From Pleurocapsa minor GSE-CHR-MK 17-07R (GTDB lineage Bacteria; Chloroflexota; Anaerolineae; Aggregatilineales; Phototrophicaceae), in contig JAHHHY010000002.1 in NCBI GenBank assembly GCA_019359125.1, forward strand, positions 248,001 through 312,000: a DNA stretch of 64,000 bases. The letters are read 5' to 3'. The position numbers and the translations under genes are program-made. Shown here piece after piece: positions 46,487-55,450 of the stretch. How positions within the stretch are numbered: position 1 is the stretch's first letter; the number at the start of each line of letters is the position of its first letter. A model generated the notes under the pieces. The model saw nothing but the letters and a program-made list of their open reading frames with translations. It was not told the DNA's origin and ran no database searches.

Positions 46487-47248
46487 TTACTTTCTTCCAG
46501 ACTCATCGAGCAATCGCTGGTGGGTTTCCCCACGCCATAACGCGGGAAACAATCCGCGTTCCGTTTGTAAAGCTTCGGCATACGGCTGACGCAGCCCAGC
46601 CTGAAGGGCCTGCTTGGCGGCCCGCACCGCGTGCCGGTCGTGCTGGGCGATGGCCTGCGCCAGCTCAGTCGCGGCGGACAGCGCGGCACCAGCCGGCGCT
46701 ATGCGTGTGACCAGCCCCAGCGCGTCGGCCTCATGCGCGGTCAGCACGCGGGCCGATGCGATCATCTCCAGCGCCCGCGCATAGCCTACCAGCCGCAGCA
46801 GCCGCTGTGCGCCGCCCCAGCCGGGCATCAGCCCCCGTGTGACATGAATGAAGCCCAGTTTGGCCGTCTCGTCCACGACGCGCAGGTCACACGCGACCGC
46901 GATTTCGCTGCCGCCGCCCAGCGCAAAACCGTTGATAGCGGCGATCACAGGGAAGGGCAGGTGTTCCAGCGCGTGCAGGGTGTCGCCCATCAGCGCAGAC
47001 ATCGCTGCTCCCTCGGCGGCCCCGCGGCGCGTCGCCAGGTCGACAATATCGCCGCCGCTGCAAAAGGCTTTGTCGCCCGCCCCGGTCACGATCAGCGCAT
47101 GAATCGGCGCGTCGGCCAATGCCTGCACGCGCGCGCTGAAGGCTTCCATCGCCTCGATGTCGAGCGCATTGCGCCGCTCCGGGCGATTGAAGGTCAGCAC
47201 ACCGATCGGCGCGTCTGCATGTTGGGAATACAGGATTTTGTCAGGCAT
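46487..47248 (-). CDS. Crotonase-family protein, ethylmalonyl-CoA decarboxylase-like
   Basis: A 253-residue crotonase. The oxyanion loop AFCSGGDIVDLA and GFALGGGSEIAVACDLRVVD (Glu115) are present. At the position of the second catalytic Glu of enoyl-CoA hydratase it has His135 (KLGFIHVTRGLMPGWGGAQR), and Trp144-Gly-Gly follows. His there with Pro-x-Trp-Gly-Gly is the pattern of ECHDC1-type ethylmalonyl-CoA decarboxylases, which remove wrongly carboxylated acyl-CoAs. So decarboxylation is a better guess than hydration. The ATG of MPDKILYSQ is chosen by homology. A methylmalonyl-CoA epimerase is also in the window, in line with propionyl/methylmalonyl-CoA metabolism. First gene of a pair with rimO. 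Confidence 0.78.
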   Translation of the reverse strand: MPDKILYSQHADAPIGVLTFNRPERRNALDIEAMEAFSARVQALADAPIHALIVTGAGDKAFCSGGDIVDLATRRGAAEGAAMSALMGDTLHALEHLPFPVIAAINGFALGGGSEIAVACDLRVVDETAKLGFIHVTRGLMPGWGGAQRLLRLVGYARALEMIASARVLTAHEADALGLVTRIAPAGAALSAATELAQAIAQHDRHAVRAAKQALQAGLRQPYAEALQTERGLFPALWRGETHQRLLDESGRK

Positions 47249-47319
47249 AGACCGTAAGTATAGGGGAAAGCCCGGCAAAAATGAAGGGATACGCTGGCCC
47301 GGCGCCGTTCGGCTTTTCA

Positions 47320-47369
47320 GTCCCTTCAGGGACTCGGGTTTCTGGCAGCCTGAGGTTTGAACCTCAGGC
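47320..47369. repeat. Two nested palindromes upstream of the crotonase gene
   Basis: GTCCCTTCAGGGAC (47320-47333) and a 10-bp inverted repeat GCCTGAGGTT/AACCTCAGGC (47348-47357 with 47360-47369). The words TTCAGGGAC and CCTGAGGTTTGA recur (reverse complement) at about 44768-44796. Confidence 0.7.
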
Positions 47370-47495
47370 GGCAGGGCCTGATGCATAAGGGATGCGCTGG
47401 CTCAGCACGATAAGTCCATCGGGCTTGCCGCGCCCGCAGGAATATCTGTATCGTGGTGCTATCCTGCACCCTGCCATGCACACGAAAGGAACACG

Positions 47496-48389
47496 ATGAC
47501 GCGCAGCTTTTCATTCATTCAGGTCAATGCCTTCACGAAGTCCCGCTTTGGCGGCAATCAGTGCGCGGTGGTCTTCGGGGCCGATGCGCTGACCGACGCC
47601 GAGATGATGGCGATCACGCTGGACTACAACTACTCCGAGACTGCCTTTGTGCTGCGCTCCGACACCGCAGATTTCCGCGCCCGCTACTTCACCCCTGTCG
47701 GCGAGATTCCGCTGGCGGGGCATCCCACCATCGCGACCATTCGGGCGCTGCTGGAGGCCGGTGCCATCGTCCCGGTGGGCGATGCCCACGCGCTGACGCT
47801 GGAGCTGCCCGCTGGCATCATCCCGATCACGGTCGCGCGTGACGGCGAAGGTGACTGGCTGATCACCATGCAGCAGCTCGCGCCGAAGTTTCTGCGGACG
47901 TATGACGTTGACGCGGCGGCAAGCGCGTTTGGCCTGACGCCTGCCGATATCCTGCCCAGCAGCGTGCCCCAAACGGTCTCCACGGGCACGCCCCAGCTCA
48001 TGGTGCATGTGACTGGCCCGGACGCGCTGGCCCGTGTCGCCATCGACCGTGATGCGTACAGCGCCCTGAACCACGCCGGCGACTTTTTCAGCCCGCATCT
48101 GTTTTACGTGGCGCAGGAAAATGGCGTCGAGGTCACCTATGCGCGGCATCCCGGCCTGCCGCCGGATACCGCCGAGGACCCGTTCACCGGCTCGGCCACG
48201 GGCGGCATGGCGGCCTATCTGTGGCATCACCGGCTGATTCAGTCAGCACGATTTACTGCTTATCAGGGCGCTTTCGTCAACCGGCCGGGCAGCGCGCAGG
48301 TCGAGCTGCTGGGTCCGCCGGAAGATATTAGCGGCGTACGGATTTCTGGCGCGGGTGTAGTCACCATACGCGGCGATCTGTTTGTATGA
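47496..48389 (+). CDS. PhzF-family isomerase/epimerase-like protein
   Basis: A 297-residue PhzF-like protein of the diaminopimelate-epimerase fold. It starts FSFIQVNAFTKSRFGGNQCAV, has LDYNYSETAFVL with Glu48, the catalytic Glu of PhzF, then YFTPVGEIPLAGHPTIATI, and near the end DPFTGSATGGMAAYL. PhzF isomerises an intermediate of phenazine synthesis, but most members, such as YddE, have no known substrate. No phenazine genes are near. Length is normal and the ATG follows a GAAAGGAAC site. Monocistronic. Confidence 0.88.
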   Translation: MTRSFSFIQVNAFTKSRFGGNQCAVVFGADALTDAEMMAITLDYNYSETAFVLRSDTADFRARYFTPVGEIPLAGHPTIATIRALLEAGAIVPVGDAHALTLELPAGIIPITVARDGEGDWLITMQQLAPKFLRTYDVDAAASAFGLTPADILPSSVPQTVSTGTPQLMVHVTGPDALARVAIDRDAYSALNHAGDFFSPHLFYVAQENGVEVTYARHPGLPPDTAEDPFTGSATGGMAAYLWHHRLIQSARFTAYQGAFVNRPGSAQVELLGPPEDISGVRISGAGVVTIRGDLFV

Positions 48390-48506
48390 GGAAGGGTCTA
48401 CAGGCAAGCGCACAACAAGCGTAGCCCGCGCATCGTTGAATGCAGCGCGCGGATTCTGATACAATGCCCGTACCAAATCGATATAGTGAGTGAAGGAAGA
48501 AGGCCG

Positions 48507-49871
48507 ATGCGCCAAAAGTCACCCGTATGGATGATTGTTTTGACCCTGCTGCTGTCCCTGATGACCGGCCTGCTGGCCGTGAATGCGCAGGCGAGCATCG
48601 ACACAGTCACAATTCAGAATGCGAATCTGCGCAGTGGGCCGGGCGGTGAATGGCGCACGATCACCGTGGTGCCCGCCGGCACGCCGTTCCGCCTGGATGG
48701 GCGTGCGCCGGGCGATTACTGGCTGCGCGGCATCACCCCCAATGGCGAAATTGGTTTCATGGCCATCGAAGTGCTGGCTGTGAATCCGGCTGATATCGCC
48801 GTGCTGCCGCAGATCTGGGTCGATACGCCGTTCACGCTGCCGCCGCCTGCCGGTGGCGTCGTGCCACAGGCTCCCGTGACCGATGCACCTGTCACCGAAT
48901 CGTCCACATCGGCCCCGCCCCCGGCTGTCGTCACGACCGGGACGCTGCCGCGCGGCTTCAGCTATGGCGGTCACGTGGCCGATTTCAGCCAGTATGCCAG
49001 CGACCAGATGCGCCGCGCAGGCATGACCTGGGCAAAACGCCAGTGGCGCTTTTTCCCCGGCCAGAATCCCGGCGAGCTGGCGGGCTGGATTAATGATGCG
49101 CACGCGCGCGGCTTCCGCCTGATGCTGGGCATCGTCGGTGAGCCGGGTGCTGTGCTTCAGCCGGGCTATTTTGAGAGCTATGCCGCGTTTGTGGGCGGTG
49201 TGGCCGCGCTGGGCGCCGATGCCATCGAAGTGTGGAACGAGATGAACATCGACCGCGAATGGCCCGCCGGCAGCATCGACCCGGCGCGCTATACCCAGCT
49301 GCTGGCGCTGTCGTATAACGCGATCAAGGCCGCCAACCCGAACACGCTCGTCATCAGCGGTGCGCCCGCGCCGACCGGATTCTTCGGCGGCTGCACGGGC
49401 AACGGCTGCGACGACAATTTCTACATTCAGGGCATGGCCCGCGCCGGTGCAGCCAATTATATGGACTGCGTGGGTGTGCACTACAACGAGGGCATCCTGC
49501 CGCCGTCGCAGTCCAGCGGTGACCCGCGTGGCAGCAGCAATCACTACTCGCGCTATTTCAGCACCATGGTGAACACCTACTGGCGCGCATTCAACGGCGC
49601 GCGCCCGCTGTGCTTCACCGAGCTGGGCTATCTGTCGCCTGAGGGCTTTGGCCCGCTGCCCCCCGGCTTCGAGTGGGCGGCCAATACCACGGTTGCCGAA
49701 CATGCCCAGTGGCTTGATCAGGCGGTGAACCTGGCCGCGCAGAGCGGCCGCGTGCGCGTGCTGATTATCTGGAACATCGATTTCCCGGGTTACGGCGCGG
49801 ATCCGCAGGCTGGTTTTGCCATTATTCGTCCGGGCGGCGCCTGTCCCGCGTGTGATTTGCTGGGGAGCTGA
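48507..49871 (+). CDS. Exported SH3-glycoside hydrolase (clan GH-A-like), paralogue 1
   Basis: A 454-residue protein: signal peptide (1-28, NAQA), a bacterial SH3 domain (about 30-92, VTIQNANLRSGPGGEWRTIT), a Pro/Thr/Ala linker (about 105-148) and a TIM-barrel glycosidase domain (about 155-450). The barrel shows the clan GH-A pair: acid/base Glu245 in EVWNEMNIDREWP and nucleophile Glu372 in LCFTELGYLS. The exact GH family is not certain; the pattern is like GH5/GH39. It ends with GGACPACDLLG. ATG 48507 is preferred over GTG 48486 since GGAAGAAGG lies just upstream. Its stop overlaps the next start by one base (TGATG); it is the first gene of a seven-gene row. Confidence 0.8.
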   Translation: MRQKSPVWMIVLTLLLSLMTGLLAVNAQASIDTVTIQNANLRSGPGGEWRTITVVPAGTPFRLDGRAPGDYWLRGITPNGEIGFMAIEVLAVNPADIAVLPQIWVDTPFTLPPPAGGVVPQAPVTDAPVTESSTSAPPPAVVTTGTLPRGFSYGGHVADFSQYASDQMRRAGMTWAKRQWRFFPGQNPGELAGWINDAHARGFRLMLGIVGEPGAVLQPGYFESYAAFVGGVAALGADAIEVWNEMNIDREWPAGSIDPARYTQLLALSYNAIKAANPNTLVISGAPAPTGFFGGCTGNGCDDNFYIQGMARAGAANYMDCVGVHYNEGILPPSQSSGDPRGSSNHYSRYFSTMVNTYWRAFNGARPLCFTELGYLSPEGFGPLPPGFEWAANTTVAEHAQWLDQAVNLAAQSGRVRVLIIWNIDFPGYGADPQAGFAIIRPGGACPACDLLGS

Positions 49872-52765
49872 TGCGCTTGACCGAGCCACACGAAAACGAG
49901 CAGCAGCTCGAAGAAGACTACTATCCTGAGGACGAGCCGCGCCGTCGTGGGCTGGGCTGCTGGATCAGCGGGGCTGTCACCCTGCTGTGCGCGGTCACGC
50001 TGATTGCAGGCGGCCTGTTCCTGCCGCCTGTGCGCCTGCTAGACCGGCTGACCGCCCCGGCCGTCACGCCTGTGGCGGGCACGGATGGCAGCGTATCGGG
50101 CAACGGCATCTCTATGCGCGTGCTCGACCTGGAGGCCGCCAGCGATTTCGGCGCATCGTTTGCCTCGGCCGCCGCTGACGTGACGCCCGCGTCGGTGCGC
50201 CCCGCCCGCGAGATTTTCGCTATTACCACGTCGGGCGACGAGCCGGAGCGCGTCTCGTATGCGCTGACCGTCCCGCTGGATTCGTACCCACCCGCGCTGG
50301 ATGTTTTCGCCTGGAACGAGGGCGGACAACCCGTCTTTCTGCCCAGCACCCTGACCGGTGTGGTGCGCACGGTGGCATCTGCCCCGCTGTATGACTATAT
50401 CGGCCTGTTCAGCGCACAGCCGTCCAGCCAGCCGCAGGTGTACAGCGCCATCGACGTGACGCAGCGCCTGAACGAACAGGTGGCCAACGCCATCAGTATC
50501 GCCGCGCCGGCCGGGCTGCAACCCGCGCTGGATGGCAGCCTGACCGGCAGCCTGGCCCCCGGCTTCGACCTGAGCGCCCCTTACCGCACTATCCCGGTGG
50601 TGCGCAACTATGCTGACGTGCGTGCGACCGACCCCGAAACGGTCGTCGCGCTCATCAGCGACGCCGGCCTGCGTGCGACCCATGCTCGCCAGCTGGCCTC
50701 GTTTGCATCGGCGGGCTACGACGGCGTGATGCTGGATTACCGCGATATCCCTGTCGCGCAGCGTGACAATTTCAGCCTGCTGGTGGAGCAGGTGGCTGTG
50801 GCGCTGGAGAATACCGGCTTCCTGCTGGGCGTCAGCGTGCCGGAGCCGGTCTATGACCCGACGACGATGACCTGGACGACTGGCGCGTATGACTGGACGC
50901 GCATCGGCGCGGCGGCTGACCTGGTGCATGTGCGCATCAGCGCCGACCCCGCCCTGATGTCGGTTGAAGAAGGCATGGTCCGCTTTCCGAATGACCCCGC
51001 CAACGGTGACAGCAGCATCATGGTCGCCATGCTCGACTTTGCCACCAGCCAGATTCAGCGTAGCAAGCTGCTGATTGGCCTGCCTGCGCTGTCGCAGCGC
51101 GAGACGCCAGATGGCCTCCTGACGCCGATTGGCCTGGAGCAGGCGCTGTCTGCGCTGGGCGATGTCGCGCTGGATGTGCAGCCGCAGGAAAGCAATGACC
51201 CGCTGGTGCAGCCTGGAGAAGTCTTCACGGCGCGCCTGGACGGGTACCGCGGTGTGCAGGGGCGCGATGACGCCAGCGGCATGCCCTATATCGACTATAC
51301 CGATGCGTCGGGCAACGCAGTGGCGCGGGTGTGGCTGTCCACGCCGGATGCCGTGCTGACGCGCGCGCGCATCGCCGCTGATTACGCCGTTGCTGGCATC
51401 GCCTTTGACGATCTGGCCGCGCCTGGCGTCGATCCGCAGGTGCTGCTCTCGCTGGACGAATATCGGCGCGGCCTGCCGGTCGAAGTCGCGGATGCCAGCT
51501 TCGTGCTGCGCTGGAGCGTGGAAAACGCCGCCGGCCTGCGCGAGGTGATCGATACCCCGCTGGACCAGCCGCTGGTGGCGACTGTATCGGCAGGTGAGGG
51601 CAATTACGCGGTCAATGTGAGCGTCGTGCGCGGCAACGAGCCGGAGGCCCAGCGCGAAGGCGCGGCGGTGTCCGTATTCCTGCCCACCGCGACCTTTACG
51701 CCCACGCCTACGCCGACCGCGACGCCCACCCCGCTGCCCACGGCCACCCCGCTGCCGCTGCCTACTGCCGCGCCTGTCAGCGTGTCAGCGGCGCAGGTCA
51801 GCGCGGCGGGTGCGCCCGGCGCTGGCAGCATCGTCGCGGGCACGATCGAGCTGGGCGGCCATGTGGCCAGCACGCAGACCAATTTCACCGAGGCCATGCG
51901 TCGTGCAGGCATGACGTGGATGAAGGTGCAGGTGCGCTACTACCGCGGCATGTCCCCGGCTGAAGCAGGCAATCTGGTGGGCGAGGCACAGGGCCGTGGC
52001 TTCAAGATCCTGCTGGGGATCGTCGGTGTGCCAGCTGAGCTGCGCGATGGCGGGACAGGCTACATGCAGGACTTCGCAGGCTTTCTGGCCAGCGTGGCCG
52101 GCTACGGCCCGGATGCCATCGAAGTGTGGAACGAGCCGAATCTCGACCGCGAATGGCCGGAAGGCATGATCAGCGGCACCATGTATGCCGAGATGCTGCG
52201 CCTGGCCTACACGGCCATCAAAGGCACGAACAGCAATGTGATGGTCATCAGCGGCGCGCCAGCCCCCACCGGCGCGGAAGCGGCCTATCCCGGCAAAGTC
52301 ATGAACGACAACACCTGGATTGCGCAGCTTGTGCAGGCGGGCGGCCTGCAGTATATGGACTGCCTCGGCGCGCATTACAACGAAGGCATCGTCAGCCCGA
52401 CGCAGAATGGCGGCGATCCTCGCGATAACTACTACACGCGCTATTTTGGCGGTATGCTCAATACGTACTGGAACCTGATCAATGGCCAGCGGCCAATCTG
52501 CTGGACTGAGCTGGGCTATCTGACGCCGGAGGGCTTTCCGCCGCTGAACGAGTATTTCGCGTGGGCGCAGAATGTCTCGCTGGCGCAGCAGGCGGCATGG
52601 CTGGCAGAGGCCGCCGCGCTGTCCTCGCAAAGCGGACGCGTGCGCCTGCTGATCGTGTGGAATATCGACTTTACGGTGTACGGGTCAGACCCGCAGGCGG
52701 GCTATGCGATCGTCCGGCCCGGCGGCGGCTGTCCCGCATGTGATGCGCTGGCCGCGGCGCGGTGA
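49871..52765 (+). CDS. Membrane-anchored two-domain glycosidase (degenerate GH18-like plus GH-A-like), paralogue 2
   Basis: 964 residues. An acidic cytoplasmic start, one membrane helix (about 36-58) and a long outside part. Residues about 235-545 look like a GH18/YaaH-type barrel: RTIPVVRNYADVR, then GYDGVMLDYRDIP, where Arg stands at the place of the catalytic Glu. A Thr/Pro linker (about 597-635, TPTPTPTATPTPLPT) leads to a C-terminal barrel (about 655-964) clearly homologous to paralogue 1, with Glu755 in EVWNEPNLDREWP and Glu880 in CWTELGYLTPEG, and the same closing GGGCPACD. So one barrel is probably binding-only and one active. Starts in the TGATG overlap with the previous gene. Confidence 0.78.
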   Translation: MRLTEPHENEQQLEEDYYPEDEPRRRGLGCWISGAVTLLCAVTLIAGGLFLPPVRLLDRLTAPAVTPVAGTDGSVSGNGISMRVLDLEAASDFGASFASAAADVTPASVRPAREIFAITTSGDEPERVSYALTVPLDSYPPALDVFAWNEGGQPVFLPSTLTGVVRTVASAPLYDYIGLFSAQPSSQPQVYSAIDVTQRLNEQVANAISIAAPAGLQPALDGSLTGSLAPGFDLSAPYRTIPVVRNYADVRATDPETVVALISDAGLRATHARQLASFASAGYDGVMLDYRDIPVAQRDNFSLLVEQVAVALENTGFLLGVSVPEPVYDPTTMTWTTGAYDWTRIGAAADLVHVRISADPALMSVEEGMVRFPNDPANGDSSIMVAMLDFATSQIQRSKLLIGLPALSQRETPDGLLTPIGLEQALSALGDVALDVQPQESNDPLVQPGEVFTARLDGYRGVQGRDDASGMPYIDYTDASGNAVARVWLSTPDAVLTRARIAADYAVAGIAFDDLAAPGVDPQVLLSLDEYRRGLPVEVADASFVLRWSVENAAGLREVIDTPLDQPLVATVSAGEGNYAVNVSVVRGNEPEAQREGAAVSVFLPTATFTPTPTPTATPTPLPTATPLPLPTAAPVSVSAAQVSAAGAPGAGSIVAGTIELGGHVASTQTNFTEAMRRAGMTWMKVQVRYYRGMSPAEAGNLVGEAQGRGFKILLGIVGVPAELRDGGTGYMQDFAGFLASVAGYGPDAIEVWNEPNLDREWPEGMISGTMYAEMLRLAYTAIKGTNSNVMVISGAPAPTGAEAAYPGKVMNDNTWIAQLVQAGGLQYMDCLGAHYNEGIVSPTQNGGDPRDNYYTRYFGGMLNTYWNLINGQRPICWTELGYLTPEGFPPLNEYFAWAQNVSLAQQAAWLAEAAALSSQSGRVRLLIVWNIDFTVYGSDPQAGYAIVRPGGGCPACDALAAAR

Positions 52766-52790
52766 ACTGAATCTCAGGGTAAGGGATGCT

Positions 52791-54206
52791 ATGGCACAGT
52801 CAGCAAGGGTGCGGTTTCGCAAGCAGGTGCGTGGATTTGCCTTCCTGTGGTTTGGCATCACGGTGCTGATGGCCTCGGCTGCCTTTATCGCCATTTATCT
52901 GTCCTATGGCTCGCTGACGGGCAGGCCGGTCAACAATCAGTTGCGCAGCGTCGCGCTGCCTACGGAGACCGCCGTGCTGAATCCGACTCCGACGCCCAGC
53001 CCGACCCTCGCGCCGGATGCAACCGAAGATGCGCAGGCCGAAGTCGTCGCGCAGGCGACGCCGGTGGCGCAGGAAGTGATTAACCCGGCCAGCATCCCGA
53101 CGACGCGCCCGATCGACGTCACCGCGTTCGAGTTGGGCACGCAGGTGCAGGTCAGCTATGACCGCATGGGCGAGTGGGTAAACGTGGCGCGCAACCAGCT
53201 CGATGTGCGCTGGGTGAAGATGCAGGTGCGCTGGGAAAATATGGAGCTGGCAGACGACCAGTTTGACTGGTTCGAGACCGATACCTTCCTGCCTGCGGCC
53301 CAGGCGCAGGGCCTGCGCGTGCTGCTGAGCATCGTCACCGCGCCCGACTGGTCGCGCGAGCCGGGTGTCAACCTGGAACGGCATGGCCCACCGGCTGATT
53401 TCCGCGAATATGTCGAGTTCGTCACGCAGATCGTCGAGCGTTATCCGGGCATGGTGCACGCCATTGAGGTGTGGAACGAGCAGAATCTCGACCGCGAATG
53501 GACGAGCACCAGCGGCCTGAGCGCGGCCAACTACGTCACCCTGATGCGCCAGACGTATGCGGCCGTGAAGGCGATTGACCCCGGCATCATCATGGTCAGC
53601 GGGGCGCTGTCGCCCACCGGCGTGAGCGATGGCGTGAGCGCATGGGACGACTTCATCTATATGGATCAGATGATCGAGGCCGGTCTGCTGGACGTGACCG
53701 ACTGCGTGGGCGCGCACCATAATGGCTATAACATCAGCCCGCTGCTGCGCTGGGACCAGGTGCCCGACGACCCGACCGCGTCATTCCGTGGTCCGTTCCC
53801 CGATGGCAATCCGCACCACAGCTGGAGCTTCCGCAGCACGCTGGAGACCTATGTCAACAAGGTGCGCGTGGCGGGCGGGAATCAGCCGCTGTGCGTGACG
53901 GAATTTGGCTGGGCCTCGGCTGACAGCCTGGCGGGCGTGCCTGAAGGGCTGGAATTCGCCTTCGACAACAGCATCGAGGAACAGGCGCAGTATACCGTCG
54001 AGGCGCTCGACCTGATGAGCGAGTCCGGCGATGTGCGCCTGGCCTTCCTGTGGAACCTGAACTACGGGCCGCAGGCGGGCTGGTCGCCCGATAATGAGAA
54101 TGTGGCCTATTCACTGATTGCGCCAGAATTTATCTTCCGCCCCGCGTTTGACGCCGCCCGTGACTGGAACCGCGCGTACATGGGGCGTACCGGATTAAAC
54201 AACTAG
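52791..54206 (+). CDS. Membrane-anchored glycoside hydrolase (clan GH-A-like), paralogue 3
   Basis: A 471-residue protein: basic start, one membrane helix (about 17-40, FAFLWFGITVLMASAAFIAI), a Pro/Thr/Ala stalk (about 60-110) and a TIM-barrel domain (about 115-465). Catalytic candidates are Glu230 in EVWNEQNLDREWT and Glu371 in LCVTEFGWAS. It keeps the paralogue motifs RWVKMQVRWENMEL and SGALSPTGVSDG. The ATG follows AAGGGATGCT and lies 25 bases after the preceding stop. Orientation by the positive-inside rule puts the barrel outside the cell. Substrate unknown; envelope or extracellular polysaccharide is likely. Confidence 0.8.
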   Translation: MAQSARVRFRKQVRGFAFLWFGITVLMASAAFIAIYLSYGSLTGRPVNNQLRSVALPTETAVLNPTPTPSPTLAPDATEDAQAEVVAQATPVAQEVINPASIPTTRPIDVTAFELGTQVQVSYDRMGEWVNVARNQLDVRWVKMQVRWENMELADDQFDWFETDTFLPAAQAQGLRVLLSIVTAPDWSREPGVNLERHGPPADFREYVEFVTQIVERYPGMVHAIEVWNEQNLDREWTSTSGLSAANYVTLMRQTYAAVKAIDPGIIMVSGALSPTGVSDGVSAWDDFIYMDQMIEAGLLDVTDCVGAHHNGYNISPLLRWDQVPDDPTASFRGPFPDGNPHHSWSFRSTLETYVNKVRVAGGNQPLCVTEFGWASADSLAGVPEGLEFAFDNSIEEQAQYTVEALDLMSESGDVRLAFLWNLNYGPQAGWSPDNENVAYSLIAPEFIFRPAFDAARDWNRAYMGRTGLNN

Positions 54207-54217
54207 GCTCCCGAAAT

Positions 54218-55450
54218 ATGCGAGATCATCGTGGTGGGCGCGCCGTGCGGATGCTTGTCCGTGCCGGGCGCGCCCTGATTCTTATTATGGGCATCGCCCT
54301 GCTGCTGTCTGTGCCCGTGTCGTCCGCCGATGCGTTTATGGGCTGGGCGGTGACGGACCCCCCGTTTGTGCCGCTGACCTACAGCATCCAGACCTTCCTG
54401 TGGTGGGACAATGGCAGTGCCGGCCTGCATATGGACTGGGTGAAGCTGATGTCGTTCAGCCACGTCAAACAGACGTTTGCGTGGGAAGATATTCAGCCGG
54501 AGCCGGACCAGTGGCGCTGGGAACGGGCTGATGCCGTGCTGGGTGAGCTGGAGCGGCGCGGGCTGGGAGTGATCGTGCGCCTGACTGACGCACCCGCATG
54601 GACGCATCCGAACCTGCCCGGCGTGCGCGGCATTGATTTTGTCGATGCCCCGCCGGACGACTTCGCGCTGTTTGGACAGTATTGCGGGGCGGTCGCCTCG
54701 CGCTATGCCGGCCGCATCGCTGGCTACCAGATCTGGAATGAGCCAAATCTGGGCCGCGAGTGGGGCAACAGCACGCCGGATGCCGCCGGATATGTCGCGC
54801 TGCTGGCCGAATGCAGCCGGGCGATCCGTGCCGCCGACCCGAATGCGATCCTGATTTCGGCGGGCATGGCCCCCACCGGCAACTGGGATGCCACCGCCTG
54901 GCCCGATGATATGTTCCTGCAAGCCATGTATGACCTGGACTTTCAGCAGTATATCGATGTGGTGGGCGTACATGCGCCCGGCTACACCGCGCCCGATGTC
55001 GCGCCGGAAGATGGCCCTGGCGGCAACCGCTTTTTTGCCTTCCGCCGCGTGGAAGATATCCGCCGCATCATGGTGGACAACGGCGATGCGGCGCGCCAGC
55101 TCGCCATTCTGGAGACCGGCTATACCACCGACCAGATTCACGACTCGATGCGCTGGTTCGCGGTGACGGAATTTGTGCAGGGTCGTCGGCTGATGGCCGC
55201 CTACCAGTATGCCGCCGAGAACTGGCGTCCGTGGATCGGGCTGATGAGCGCGATCTATATCGCTGACCCGGCATGGCTGCCTGAAGATGAAGAAATGTGG
55301 TGGGCAGTGACCACGCCGGACGGGTATACTCGTCCTGCTTTTATCGATCTGGCGAACATGGCGAAATACTGCGGCGACGCAGAGCTTCCGCCGCGTGACC
55401 CCAGTAGCCCGGAGGCGACAGGTCTTGCCCCAGCCCGTGCTTGCGGTTAG
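54218..55450 (+). CDS. Exported glycoside hydrolase (clan GH-A-like), paralogue 4
   Basis: A 410-residue protein with an Arg-rich start and a signal peptide or anchor (about 15-38, ALILIMGIALLLSVPVSSAD). The single barrel has DWVKLMSFSHVKQTFAWEDI, the acid/base Glu175 in YQIWNEPNLGREWG, AGMAPTGNWDATAWPDDMF and a probable nucleophile Glu299 in LAILETGYTTD. It is the most diverged of the four paralogues and lacks the stalk. It starts 11 bases after paralogue 3 and its 3' end overlaps the next gene by 26 bases. Confidence 0.78.
   Translation: MRDHRGGRAVRMLVRAGRALILIMGIALLLSVPVSSADAFMGWAVTDPPFVPLTYSIQTFLWWDNGSAGLHMDWVKLMSFSHVKQTFAWEDIQPEPDQWRWERADAVLGELERRGLGVIVRLTDAPAWTHPNLPGVRGIDFVDAPPDDFALFGQYCGAVASRYAGRIAGYQIWNEPNLGREWGNSTPDAAGYVALLAECSRAIRAADPNAILISAGMAPTGNWDATAWPDDMFLQAMYDLDFQQYIDVVGVHAPGYTAPDVAPEDGPGGNRFFAFRRVEDIRRIMVDNGDAARQLAILETGYTTDQIHDSMRWFAVTEFVQGRRLMAAYQYAAENWRPWIGLMSAIYIADPAWLPEDEEMWWAVTTPDGYTRPAFIDLANMAKYCGDAELPPRDPSSPEATGLAPARACG

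Noticed and set aside
44965-46710. Long plus-strand frame opposite rimO
   Set aside because: Shadow of rimO, whose Cys motifs and length are conclusive.
46487-47248. Plain enoyl-CoA hydratase label
   Set aside because: The second catalytic Glu is replaced by His and the Trp-Gly-Gly pattern fits ethylmalonyl-CoA decarboxylases better.
48507-55450. Prophage or phage endolysin cluster (SH3 plus glycosidases)
   Set aside because: No phage structural, integrase or holin genes are present; base composition matches the chromosome and the proteins have host-type signal peptides and stalks.
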